DNA of 64,000 bases from CAVRTJ01 sp964507185 (GTDB taxonomy: Bacteria > Acidobacteriota > UBA4820 > DSQY01), in NCBI GenBank assembly GCA_964507185.1, contig CAZDOY010000004.1, positions 1-64,000 of the forward strand, given 5' to 3'. Within the stretch, counting starts at the first letter, position 1. The number at the start of each line of letters is the position of its first letter. The translations under genes were made by a program, and so were the position numbers. Below the pieces are notes generated by a model that was not told where the DNA came from, made no database searches, and worked only from the letters and a program-made list of their open reading frames with translations. This document shows positions 53,701 through 60,230 of this stretch, piece by piece.

Positions 53701-53931
53701 GGCAAGGATCTGGTCCACGGTCGCCGGCAGCATGGGCTCTATGTAGACCGCATCCGCCAGTCCGGGATCCGTCATCAAAGTGGCGGGATTGGAGTTGAGA
53801 AGCACGACCCGAAGTCCCTCTTCCTTCAGGGCCTTGATGGCCTGGACTCCCGAATAGTCGAACTCGCAGGCCTGTCCGATGACGATGGGCCCCGAACCGA
53901 TAACGAGAACGGACGAGAGGGCGTCAGTCAT
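50737..53931 (-). CDS. carB: Carbamoyl-phosphate synthase large subunit
   Basis: A 1064-aa synthetase with two ATP-grasp halves. IGSGPIVIGQACEFDYSG opens the first and LGSGPNRIGQGIEFDYCC the second, with the C-terminal allosteric domain at FATSGTRAFLESKGV. It makes carbamoyl phosphate for pyrimidines and arginine. Full length. The first codons overlap carA by 8 bp. Confidence 0.97.
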   Translation of the reverse strand: MTDALSSVLVIGSGPIVIGQACEFDYSGVQAIKALKEEGLRVVLLNSNPATLMTDPGLADAVYIEPMLPATVDQILAREKVDAILPTVGGQTGLNLAVACAREGILERHETRLIGAALQAIETAEDRELFKAAMDGAGLATSRSFTARSLEDGMDRVDEVGFPAILRPSFTLGGVGGGVAHNREELMRLLKDGLSLSPVHAVLVEESMIGWKEFELEVIRDRADNAVVVCSIENLDPMGIHTGDSITVAPQQTLTDKEYQTMRDWALKVLRTVGVETGGSNVQFALHPGTGRMVVIEMNPRVSRSSALASKATGYPIARVATLLALGKTLDEIPNRITGTTSAAFEPAIDYVVTKIPRWAFDKFKGADPTLTTAMKSIGEVMAIGRTFGESLNKAVRSLEVGRYGLLDGIDHVPDRRTLMRKLQSPNWERLFYVALAFNHGLTVAEVQELTGIDPWFLNEIEGIVSAENRARFFENGAQPASVMRQFKRKGISDRTLAAIWKCREDEVRDRRRELGVNPSFLGVDTCAAEFDARTPYFYSAYEDHSEAVDAGPRRMVVLGSGPNRIGQGIEFDYCCCQAVMGFADEGYETVMVNCNPETVSTDFDTATRLYFEPVTLEDVTAVLNTEKPEGVVVTFGGQTPLKLARGLEGLGYPLRGTSPSAIHRAEDREAFLDLCGSMKLKSPPGSIARSLEEAKEEAAALGFPLIVRPSYVLGGQGMAVVTGEEHLDAYLGTAMAVSEDNPLLLDRFLEEAVEIDADALCDGKEAVLCGILEHVEKAGIHSGDSSQVYPPQTLPEKVIRQIEESTKAVALELGVIGLLNIQFALRGEDLYVLEVNPRVSRTVPFLSKARGVPFPRLAARIIAGTRLRDLSFDLKAPKGVFVKASVFPFARLYGEDPILGPEMKSTGEVMGADDDFGRAFAKALTASGMSLPASGGVFASVRDSDKNAFLPVAQGLVKEGFTLFATSGTRAFLESKGVVCRGVFKVGEGKPDAVDLLTQGDLQMVINTPLGKKSQYDEAAIRTAAIALQIPCLTTVEAARAVLVGMRSLKAGSLTYKPVIDWQ

Positions 53932-55063
53932 CGGGGCCGTCCTCGATGCGCCGGATGAACTCGTCGAAAAGGTAGAGTGAATCGTGTGGACCGGGACTTG
54001 CTTCCGGGTGGTACTGGACGGAGAAGACGTTCAGTCTCGTGTGCTTCATGCCCTCGACCGTTCCGTCGTTCAAGTTTCTGTGCGTTTCCACGAAATCCTC
54101 CGGGAAGTGGTCCCTCGATACGGCGAAGCCGTGGTTTTGTGACGTGATCTCCACGCGACCGCCTTCCAGGTTCTTGACGGGATGGTTGGCACCCCTGTGG
54201 CCGAACGGCAGCTTGTAGGTCCTGCCGTTGAAGGCGAGGGCGAGGAGCTGATGACCAAAGCAGATACCGAATGTAGGATAGTGCTCGGCGGCGTACCGCA
54301 CCAGAGGAAGCGCCCGCGACGCCATCTCGGGATTCCCGGGGCCGTTGCTCAGGAACACGCCATCCGGATTGAGGGCGACAAGGTCCCTGACGGGCGAATA
54401 CGCCGGAATCACGGTCACCTCGCAGCCCCTCAGGAGGAGGTTGCGCAGGATGTTCTCCTTCAGCCCGTAGTCAACCGCCACCACGTGGAGAGTCCGCCGA
54501 CACACCCGGCCGGGCCGGAGCGTCGCCCTGAACAAGGCCGATTCCTCCTTGGGATCGTAGTGAAAGGAGTAGGGCTTCCGGCAGCTGACCTGCGCGGTGA
54601 GATCCTCCACGTCAATTCCGGCGTATTCCTCGAGGCGCCGGGCCGCGTCGTCCGCATCGAGGTTCTCGTTGCTCAGGAGGGCCTTCATGGCGCCGCGGCT
54701 GCGGATATGCCGCGTGACGGCCCTCGTGTCGACCTCCATGAGTCCCACCACGCCGTGCTCCTGAAGATACGAGTTGAGGGTGCCGCGGGCCCGCCAGTTG
54801 GACGCTATGCTCGAGGCCTGCCTCACCAGAAAGCCTTTGAGCTTTGGCTGGCGGGATTCGACGTCCTCCGGGTTCACGCCGTAGTTGCCCATGTGGGGGT
54901 AGGTCATGGTGACCATCTGTCCGGCATAGGATGGATCGGTCAGTATTTCCTGGTACCCGACCATGGCGGTCTGGAAAACGGCCTCGCCCAGCACCGTCCC
55001 TCTGAATCCGAAGCCCTTGCCCTTAAAGAGACTGCCGTCTTCAAGCAGGATGAAACCTTCCAT
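53924..55063 (-). CDS. carA: Carbamoyl-phosphate synthase small subunit
   Basis: A 379-aa glutamine amidotransferase. The class I catalytic Cys is in TFGICFGHQLLALA, with the HPEA-type triad at VQYHPEASPGPHD. The N-terminal domain opens with GFILLEDGSLFKGKGFG. It supplies ammonia to CarB and overlaps it by 8 bp. A weak extended -10 (TGTTATCTT) lies about 28 bases before the ATG. Confidence 0.97.
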   Translation of the reverse strand: MEGFILLEDGSLFKGKGFGFRGTVLGEAVFQTAMVGYQEILTDPSYAGQMVTMTYPHMGNYGVNPEDVESRQPKLKGFLVRQASSIASNWRARGTLNSYLQEHGVVGLMEVDTRAVTRHIRSRGAMKALLSNENLDADDAARRLEEYAGIDVEDLTAQVSCRKPYSFHYDPKEESALFRATLRPGRVCRRTLHVVAVDYGLKENILRNLLLRGCEVTVIPAYSPVRDLVALNPDGVFLSNGPGNPEMASRALPLVRYAAEHYPTFGICFGHQLLALAFNGRTYKLPFGHRGANHPVKNLEGGRVEITSQNHGFAVSRDHFPEDFVETHRNLNDGTVEGMKHTRLNVFSVQYHPEASPGPHDSLYLFDEFIRRIEDGPDD

Positions 55064-55110
55064 GGGGCCACACCTTTCCCGGTCTCGGTGAAGATAACAT
55101 GCCGCCGCGG

Positions 55111-55641
55111 TTACGAGTTCCTCCGCCGCCGCCGTGGATCCCCGAGCGGCACGGCTCGCCTGCCGCCGCGCAGGGTTTTGACTTCCAGCTTCAGTCCGGG
55201 GAGGCGGAAGAAGACGGTCCTTCCCTCGTTGCCTCCCGTTTCCAGCGCATCCAGCGGGATATTCTCACTCTTCAGGCAGGTCTTGAGGGCCTCGACGTTC
55301 CTCGCGCCTATGGCGTTGTCCACTTCTTGAGCGGCCGCAAAGAGGCGCGCCCCGCCCACGAGGGCCGCCCGCAGGCGAGATGGATCGGCTCCAAGCGCTT
55401 CCATCGATTCCTTCAATGCGTCCAGCGCCTCGCAGCCGTATTTGGCGGGCAGATCCGCCGTAGTGTCATGAGGCGGTCTGGGCCCCGGCAGGAGGACGTG
55501 GGCCAGGCCTCCGACTCCCGACACAGGCTCGAAAAGGACCAGGGCAACGCAGGAACCGAGCCCGTACACCGCCATCGTAGCCGCACCGTCGGATGCTTTG
55601 AATTCTCCGATGTGGATGCTGGCAATGAGTTCAGGCGCCAA
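55111..55641 (-). CDS. cheD: CheD-like chemoreceptor glutamine deamidase
   Basis: A 176-aa CheD-family protein. The catalytic Cys is in YGLGSCVAL and the His in LAHVLLPGP; IGARNVEALK and TGGNEGRTVFF match the family. The Thr of the Thermotoga triad (six residues before Cys) is Val here. No other chemotaxis gene is in the window. It overlaps the 88-aa gene by 11 bp. CheD also controls chemotaxis by binding CheC. Confidence 0.88.
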   Translation of the reverse strand: MAPELIASIHIGEFKASDGAATMAVYGLGSCVALVLFEPVSGVGGLAHVLLPGPRPPHDTTADLPAKYGCEALDALKESMEALGADPSRLRAALVGGARLFAAAQEVDNAIGARNVEALKTCLKSENIPLDALETGGNEGRTVFFRLPGLKLEVKTLRGGRRAVPLGDPRRRRRNS

Positions 55642-55897
55642 GATATTCCCTCACGTCGGGCCTCAGGAAGAGCTCGTCGAGGTCCTTGCCCGCGACCTCT
55701 CTCCGGACAAGTTCCGCCTTTTCCTCGGGATCGAGAAATCTGTTCACGATGATAACCTGCCGGCCCCTTACGATGCAGAGGGCGCCCTTGCTCCTGATCC
55801 TGGATGTTTCCCTGTAGTCGATACCCATCTTTGTCAGGGCCTCTTTCAGGTCATCGAGAAAACTCTCCCATTCCTTCTTCGTCTTTCGCCGACTCAT
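55631..55897 (-). CDS. Conserved-looking hypothetical protein, 88 aa
   Basis: A small basic and acidic protein beginning MSRRKTKKEWESFLDDLKEALTKMGIDYRET, followed by a short beta-rich region (SKGALCIVRGRQVIIVN) and an acidic helical tail. It overlaps the aldolase-type gene (4 bp) and cheD (11 bp), so it is translated with both. I do not recognise the family. The start and overlaps are convincing. Confidence 0.7.
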   Translation of the reverse strand: MSRRKTKKEWESFLDDLKEALTKMGIDYRETSRIRSKGALCIVRGRQVIIVNRFLDPEEKAELVRREVAGKDLDELFLRPDVREYLGA

Positions 55898-57135
55898 GTG
55901 TCTTCGAGCCTCTGGAGCGCATCAAGAATTTCGTCGTCGCTGATCATGCTATCGGATTCCTTGGCCAGTTTCCTGATGGCGGCCATCCGCTCGCTTGTGA
56001 CCTCCATCCCGTGTTCGGAGAGCCAGTAGGCAACGTTGGCGTCTCCCGACATGGGACCGACTTCGATTGTCTGCCGCTTGCCGAACCAGGAGGCGGGAAT
56101 GGCCGAGTACACCATATCCACCAGATCCGGGTCACCCATCCTCATGGCCTTCATGATCGCAGACGCATGAATGCCCGTCCCCGTTCTGAAGGCGTCCGAG
56201 CCGAAGATGGGATAATTCCACGGGATGGACACCCCGGTCCATCGCGCGACCCATTCGACATACTCGGTGAGGCGGGAAATGTCCCTCTCCCAGTAACCCA
56301 TGAGCTTCAGATTGGCCATCACGAGATCGAGCGGAGCGTTTCCGATCCGTTCCCCGAGGCCGATCGCAGAACCGTGCAGCCTGTCCGCGCCGGCATCGAA
56401 GGCCGCCAGTGTGGACATCAGGCCCAGTCCCCTGTCCATGTGTCCGTGCCAGTCGATGGCCACGTCTTCGCCCGAGTCTGCCACGATGGACCTGAGATAT
56501 CTTACAATGCGCCGGGCGGCCGTCGGCGATGCGAAGCCGACCGTGTCAGCTATACAGATTCGGCGAGCCCCGTATTCTATGGCAGCCGTATAAAGCTGCT
56601 TGAGCACGTCCGGGTGGGTCCGGGTCGTGTCCTCCGTAACAAACATAGGGGAAAGCCCCAGATGCACTGCTTCCGAAACCGACTCGCGCGTGACCTTCAA
56701 GAGGAAATTCAGATCCCATCCTTCGGCCAGGCTTCGCGCGGCACTTGATCCGATGAAGGCGGCGACCTCAATGGGGATGCCCGCCCTCTCGGACACCTCC
56801 TTGACGAGTCGAATGTCCCCAAGTACGGTTCGCGCGGCGCAGTTTGGCTTCAGCGGCAAACCGGCCCGGGCGATCTCCTTGGCGAGGAAGATCGTGTCTT
56901 CCATGACCTGCGGACTGGAGGCCGGAAGACCTATATCAACCCCGCTGATCCCCAACCCGGCCAGGATGTGCAGAAAATCCATCTTGGCCTGCAGGGGTGG
57001 CGTTTTCGCGGAGGGACTCTGAAGGCCGTCCCTCAGCGTCTCATCGTTGAACTCCACCGAGCGGGAAACGACCGTTTCGGACCCCGGCTCATCCCTGTTC
57101 CAGTCATATACCCAATGATTGTATCCGGAGATCAT
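55894..57135 (-). CDS. DRE-TIM (isopropylmalate synthase-like) aldolase-type enzyme
   Basis: A 413-aa TIM-barrel enzyme. NDETLRDGLQSPS (30-42) carries the DRE-TIM metal and catalytic residues; DTVGFASP and WHGHMDRGLGLM supply the metal-binding His pair, and GLGERIGNAPLD is typical of LeuA, homocitrate and citramalate synthases. It lacks the C-terminal regulatory domain of LeuA. The product is not clear: Re-citrate synthase or an HMG-CoA lyase-like role are alternatives. It lies 32 bp after enoyl-CoA hydratase. Confidence 0.82.
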   Translation of the reverse strand: MISGYNHWVYDWNRDEPGSETVVSRSVEFNDETLRDGLQSPSAKTPPLQAKMDFLHILAGLGISGVDIGLPASSPQVMEDTIFLAKEIARAGLPLKPNCAARTVLGDIRLVKEVSERAGIPIEVAAFIGSSAARSLAEGWDLNFLLKVTRESVSEAVHLGLSPMFVTEDTTRTHPDVLKQLYTAAIEYGARRICIADTVGFASPTAARRIVRYLRSIVADSGEDVAIDWHGHMDRGLGLMSTLAAFDAGADRLHGSAIGLGERIGNAPLDLVMANLKLMGYWERDISRLTEYVEWVARWTGVSIPWNYPIFGSDAFRTGTGIHASAIMKAMRMGDPDLVDMVYSAIPASWFGKRQTIEVGPMSGDANVAYWLSEHGMEVTSERMAAIRKLAKESDSMISDDEILDALQRLEDT

Positions 57136-57167
57136 AAATGCCGCCTGATCCTGCCCCCCGACCGTGC

Positions 57168-57950
57168 CTATCGTCCCTTGAATTCCGCCTTCCTCTTTTC
57201 CATGAAGGCCTTGGTTCCCTCCCGCATGTCCTCAGATGCACAACAAAGGCCGAACAGAGTTGCTTCCAGATAGCAGCCTTCCTCGAGAGGCATGTCCAAC
57301 CCCGTCTGTACGGCCTCGATGCAGCCCCTCACCGCCAGAGGCCCCTTGGCCACAACTTTGGCGGCGATTTCCATGGCCTTGGCGACGGCCTGGCCGGGAG
57401 CGGCAACCGCGTTCACCAACCCGAGGTCATAGGCCCTCGCGGCGGTAATCATATCTCCGGTAAGGAGGAGTTCCAACGCCACGCCCTTACCGACCAGGCG
57501 GGGCAGTCTCTGCGTACCCCCGTACCCCGGTATGATCCCCAGGTTAACCTCCGGCTGACCGAACTTTGCGTTATCGGAGGCCACGCGCATGTGACAGGCC
57601 ATGGCCAGCTCGCATCCGCCACCGAGCGCGAAACCGTTCACGGCGGCAATCACGGGCTTTGGAAACGTCTCGATGCATCTGAACAGTCCCTGACCGAATT
57701 GGGCGAATTCCCGGCCGGATTGAGCGTCGAGAGTGTTGATTTCCGAGATATCCGCGCCCGCCACGAAAGCCTTCTCGCCCCGGCCCGTAATGATGACGGC
57801 GCCGACCTCATCCGCACCTTCGGCCGCGTCCATCGCGGAAGCAATATCCTCGAGGGTCGCCCGGCTCAGTGCGTTGAGCTTATCCGGTCTGTTGACGGTA
57901 ACGACGGCAATGCCGTCTCTGATCTCGTACAGTACATTCTTAAATTCCAT
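57168..57950 (-). CDS. Enoyl-CoA hydratase (crotonase)
   Basis: A 260-aa crotonase-fold enzyme. The oxyanion-hole and catalytic segments are FVAGADISEI, GFALGGGCELAMAC and GQPEVNLGIIPGYGGTQRLPR, with both catalytic Glu positions kept. It hydrates 2-enoyl-CoA, such as crotonyl-CoA, in beta-oxidation or butyrate metabolism. The ATG at 57950 follows GAGGAG; an upstream start at 57968 is not needed. It lies after thiolase on the same strand. Confidence 0.93.
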   Translation of the reverse strand: MEFKNVLYEIRDGIAVVTVNRPDKLNALSRATLEDIASAMDAAEGADEVGAVIITGRGEKAFVAGADISEINTLDAQSGREFAQFGQGLFRCIETFPKPVIAAVNGFALGGGCELAMACHMRVASDNAKFGQPEVNLGIIPGYGGTQRLPRLVGKGVALELLLTGDMITAARAYDLGLVNAVAAPGQAVAKAMEIAAKVVAKGPLAVRGCIEAVQTGLDMPLEEGCYLEATLFGLCCASEDMREGTKAFMEKRKAEFKGR

Positions 57951-58042
57951 GCCGGCTCCTCTTCGCAACGATAGACCGGGATGATGGTCCCGGCCGGGAA
58001 AGGCCTGGTGCTCTATTCTCGGGAATCCCGGCCGAGGCGGTC

Positions 58043-58059
58043 CGGCCCTGCCAGGGCCG
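58043..58059 (-). terminator. Possible hairpin downstream of thiolase
   Basis: A 6-bp GC stem CGGCCC/GGGCCG with a 5-nt loop begins about 10 bases after the thiolase stop codon. There is no T-run, so it may only stabilise the mRNA end. Confidence 0.3.
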
Positions 58060-58068
58060 AACTGCGGG

Positions 58069-59253
58069 TTATGCCGATTCGACGAGGAGCGCCATACCCT
58101 GTCCGCCGCCGATGCAGGCCGAAGCGATACCGAGTCTGGATCCCCTTCGTTTCATTTCTTTCAGGAGTGTTATCGTGAGGCGCGTTCCCGTTGCGCCCAG
58201 CGGGTGACCGAGGGCAATGGCTCCTCCATTCACGTTCACCTTCTCTCTTTCGAGTTCGAGGGCCTTTTCACAGGCCAGATACTGGGCCGCAAAGGCCTCG
58301 TTGACCTCGAAAAGGTCGATGGAGTCCTTTGCAAGTCCCTCGGCGTCGAGCAGCTTCCGGATGGCCGGAACGGGACCGAATCCCATGATCGAGGGATCCA
58401 CGGCCGAATAGGACCAGCCGCGCAGATAGCCCATGATGGGCCATTCCTTCTCCCTTGCCACGTCTTCTTTCGCGAGTATCATGGCCGCCGCGCCGTCCAC
58501 GATGCCCGAGGCGTTGCCGCCCGTGACGCTACCGTCCTTGCGGAAGGCCGGCCTCAACCTGCCGAGAGTCTCGACGGTCGTGCCCGGTTTCCTGTGCGTG
58601 TCTTCGGCGAAGGCGTACTCCCCTCTCTTGCGGTCCCGGAGCGCTACGGGCTCTATTTCCTCGGCCATGCGTCCCGAGGTCCACGCATCGTCCGCCGCAT
58701 TCTGGGACCTCACCGAATAGGCGTCCTGATCCTCCCGGCTGATGCCCCATTGCTCCGCCAGGTTCTCGGCCGTGACCGCCATCGGAAGATCGCAATAACT
58801 GTCGTGGAGAGATTCCATGAGCGTGTCCGAGAAGGGGGCGTGCCCCAGCCGAAGCCCCTGGCGGGCGCCCCGGACGACATGCGGGGCCTGGCTCATGCTT
58901 TCGGTTCCGCCGGCAAGAACAACCGAAGCTTCGTCGAGCAGGATCATGTGGGCGCCGGAAACGATGGACTGAAAGCCCGAGCCGCACAGCCTGTTGACGG
59001 TCAGCGCGGGCACGTCGATCGGCACCCCCGCCTCCAGTGCGATGTGGCGACTCAGGTAAATGGCGTCGGAGCTCGTTTGCAGCACGTTTCCGAAAACCAC
59101 GTGATCTATGTCCCCCGGCCGGACCCCCGCTTTCTCCATGACTGCCCTGGAGGCCAGGACACCGAGGTCCACGGCCGACAGATGGGCTAGATGGCCGTTG
59201 TATTCTGCCATCGGAGTTCTGAGACCACCTACAAAGACGAGCCCCTCCCTCAT
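58069..59253 (-). CDS. Acetyl-CoA acetyltransferase (thiolase)
   Basis: A 394-aa thiolase. Catalytic Cys in NRLCGSGFQS, His in NGGAIALGHPLGATG and the second Cys in SACIGGGQG are all present. Thiolases cleave 3-ketoacyl-CoA or condense two acetyl-CoA. With enoyl-CoA hydratase next door it could serve beta-oxidation or the reverse, but no hydroxyacyl-CoA dehydrogenase is seen. It overlaps the cNMP-FHA gene by 4 bp. Confidence 0.95.
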   Translation of the reverse strand: MREGLVFVGGLRTPMAEYNGHLAHLSAVDLGVLASRAVMEKAGVRPGDIDHVVFGNVLQTSSDAIYLSRHIALEAGVPIDVPALTVNRLCGSGFQSIVSGAHMILLDEASVVLAGGTESMSQAPHVVRGARQGLRLGHAPFSDTLMESLHDSYCDLPMAVTAENLAEQWGISREDQDAYSVRSQNAADDAWTSGRMAEEIEPVALRDRKRGEYAFAEDTHRKPGTTVETLGRLRPAFRKDGSVTGGNASGIVDGAAAMILAKEDVAREKEWPIMGYLRGWSYSAVDPSIMGFGPVPAIRKLLDAEGLAKDSIDLFEVNEAFAAQYLACEKALELEREKVNVNGGAIALGHPLGATGTRLTITLLKEMKRRGSRLGIASACIGGGQGMALLVESA

Positions 59254-60041
59254 GTTTCCTCCTTGTTCGCCGTACGCTCCACGAACTTGAGCCGCAGCGT
59301 TCCGAACCCGGCCTGCGTACCGGACTTGACGGGCGTGAGGATGCCGGTCGGGATTCTCTTTCCGTTGATGAAGGTGCCGTTGAGCGTCCCCACTTCCTCG
59401 ACCAGGTAGAACTGACCCTTGCTGTGTATGAGCTTTGCGTGTCTCCTGGAAACGCTCCGTTTAACGTCCTCCTCCGTGAGATCGACGTCGGGGACGATTC
59501 CCGTCACGGGGTCGCGCCGGCCGATGAGGGATACTTCCTTATAGATGTTGAAAACCCGGAGCGAGCCTTCAACAAGGAACTGGGCCAGGACGAGGGGTTT
59601 TTCTTCCTCTTCGCGGGGCGGGGGCGCGGCGGGAAGTTCGACAGGCTTTTTGGACCTCGTGAGCCCTTGAAGCAGGAGCGCGTTTTCAAGCTCGTCCGTT
59701 GTCTCCCTGAGCCTTCCCGACAGTTTCCTGAGCATTCTGACGGCGATCTCGATGTTGCTCTGGATCATGTGATGGAAGGTCGAACCGTTGATGACGATGA
59801 TTTCGGAGTCCGTAATGGCCTCGGCCGTAGCCGAACGCTCCACCTGTTCCAGCAGGCTCATCTCCCCGAAGAAATCGCCTTTCTCGAAGACCCGGCGGAA
59901 GCACCTCTCCCCATTGATCAGCCGGTAGATTTCGACCTGCCCGCTCTGGATGATGAACATCTCCGCGCCGGAGTCACCCTCCCGGAAGACGATTTCCTCT
60001 TTCTTGTAAGGAACGACGAAATCCTTAAGAGGATGTACCAT
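59250..60041 (-). CDS. Cyclic-nucleotide-binding and FHA domain protein
   Basis: A 263-aa protein. An N-terminal cNMP-binding domain (about 5-120) contains the phosphate cassette FGEMSLLEQVERSATAEA. A Pro/Glu-rich linker (about 133-147) precedes a C-terminal FHA domain with IGRRDP, SVSRRHAKL and EEVGTLNGTFINGK, which would bind phosphothreonine. There is no DNA-binding or catalytic domain, so it would be an adaptor that responds to a cyclic nucleotide and a phosphoprotein. It leads the thiolase transcript. Confidence 0.9.
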   Translation of the reverse strand: MVHPLKDFVVPYKKEEIVFREGDSGAEMFIIQSGQVEIYRLINGERCFRRVFEKGDFFGEMSLLEQVERSATAEAITDSEIIVINGSTFHHMIQSNIEIAVRMLRKLSGRLRETTDELENALLLQGLTRSKKPVELPAAPPPREEEEKPLVLAQFLVEGSLRVFNIYKEVSLIGRRDPVTGIVPDVDLTEEDVKRSVSRRHAKLIHSKGQFYLVEEVGTLNGTFINGKRIPTGILTPVKSGTQAGFGTLRLKFVERTANKEET

Positions 60042-60067
60042 TTATCCCACCTCTCTTTGGAAGGGCC

Positions 60068-60096
60068 AGTTTAGAACAATCCAACGCGCCTGCCAA
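60068..60096 (-). promoter_or_regulatory. Candidate sigma-70 promoter for the cNMP-FHA/thiolase operon
   Basis: On the minus strand, TTGGCA (60096-60091), a 17-base spacer and TAAACT (60073-60068), about 26 bases before the ATG at 60041. The -35 is 5 of 6 and the -10 is 4 of 6. Confidence 0.55.
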
Positions 60097-60156
60097 TGGA
60101 AGACGGTGCAGATCTTGGATATGGGACTTGGGACTCCGGATCCAAAAGACGGGTTG

Positions 60157-60180
60157 GGGCGGGCCTTCGCAGGCCCGCCC
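60157..60180 (-). terminator. Strong GC palindrome downstream of the DUF3857 gene
   Basis: A perfect 10-bp stem GGGCGGGCCT/AGGCCCGCCC with a 4-nt loop, about 50 bases after the stop of the 1229-aa gene. There is no T-run on either strand. It probably ends or protects that transcript. Confidence 0.5.
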
Positions 60181-60230
60181 TTAAGCCGGAACACTCGATC
60201 ATTCAGCCACTTGATCACCCTGTCACTTCA

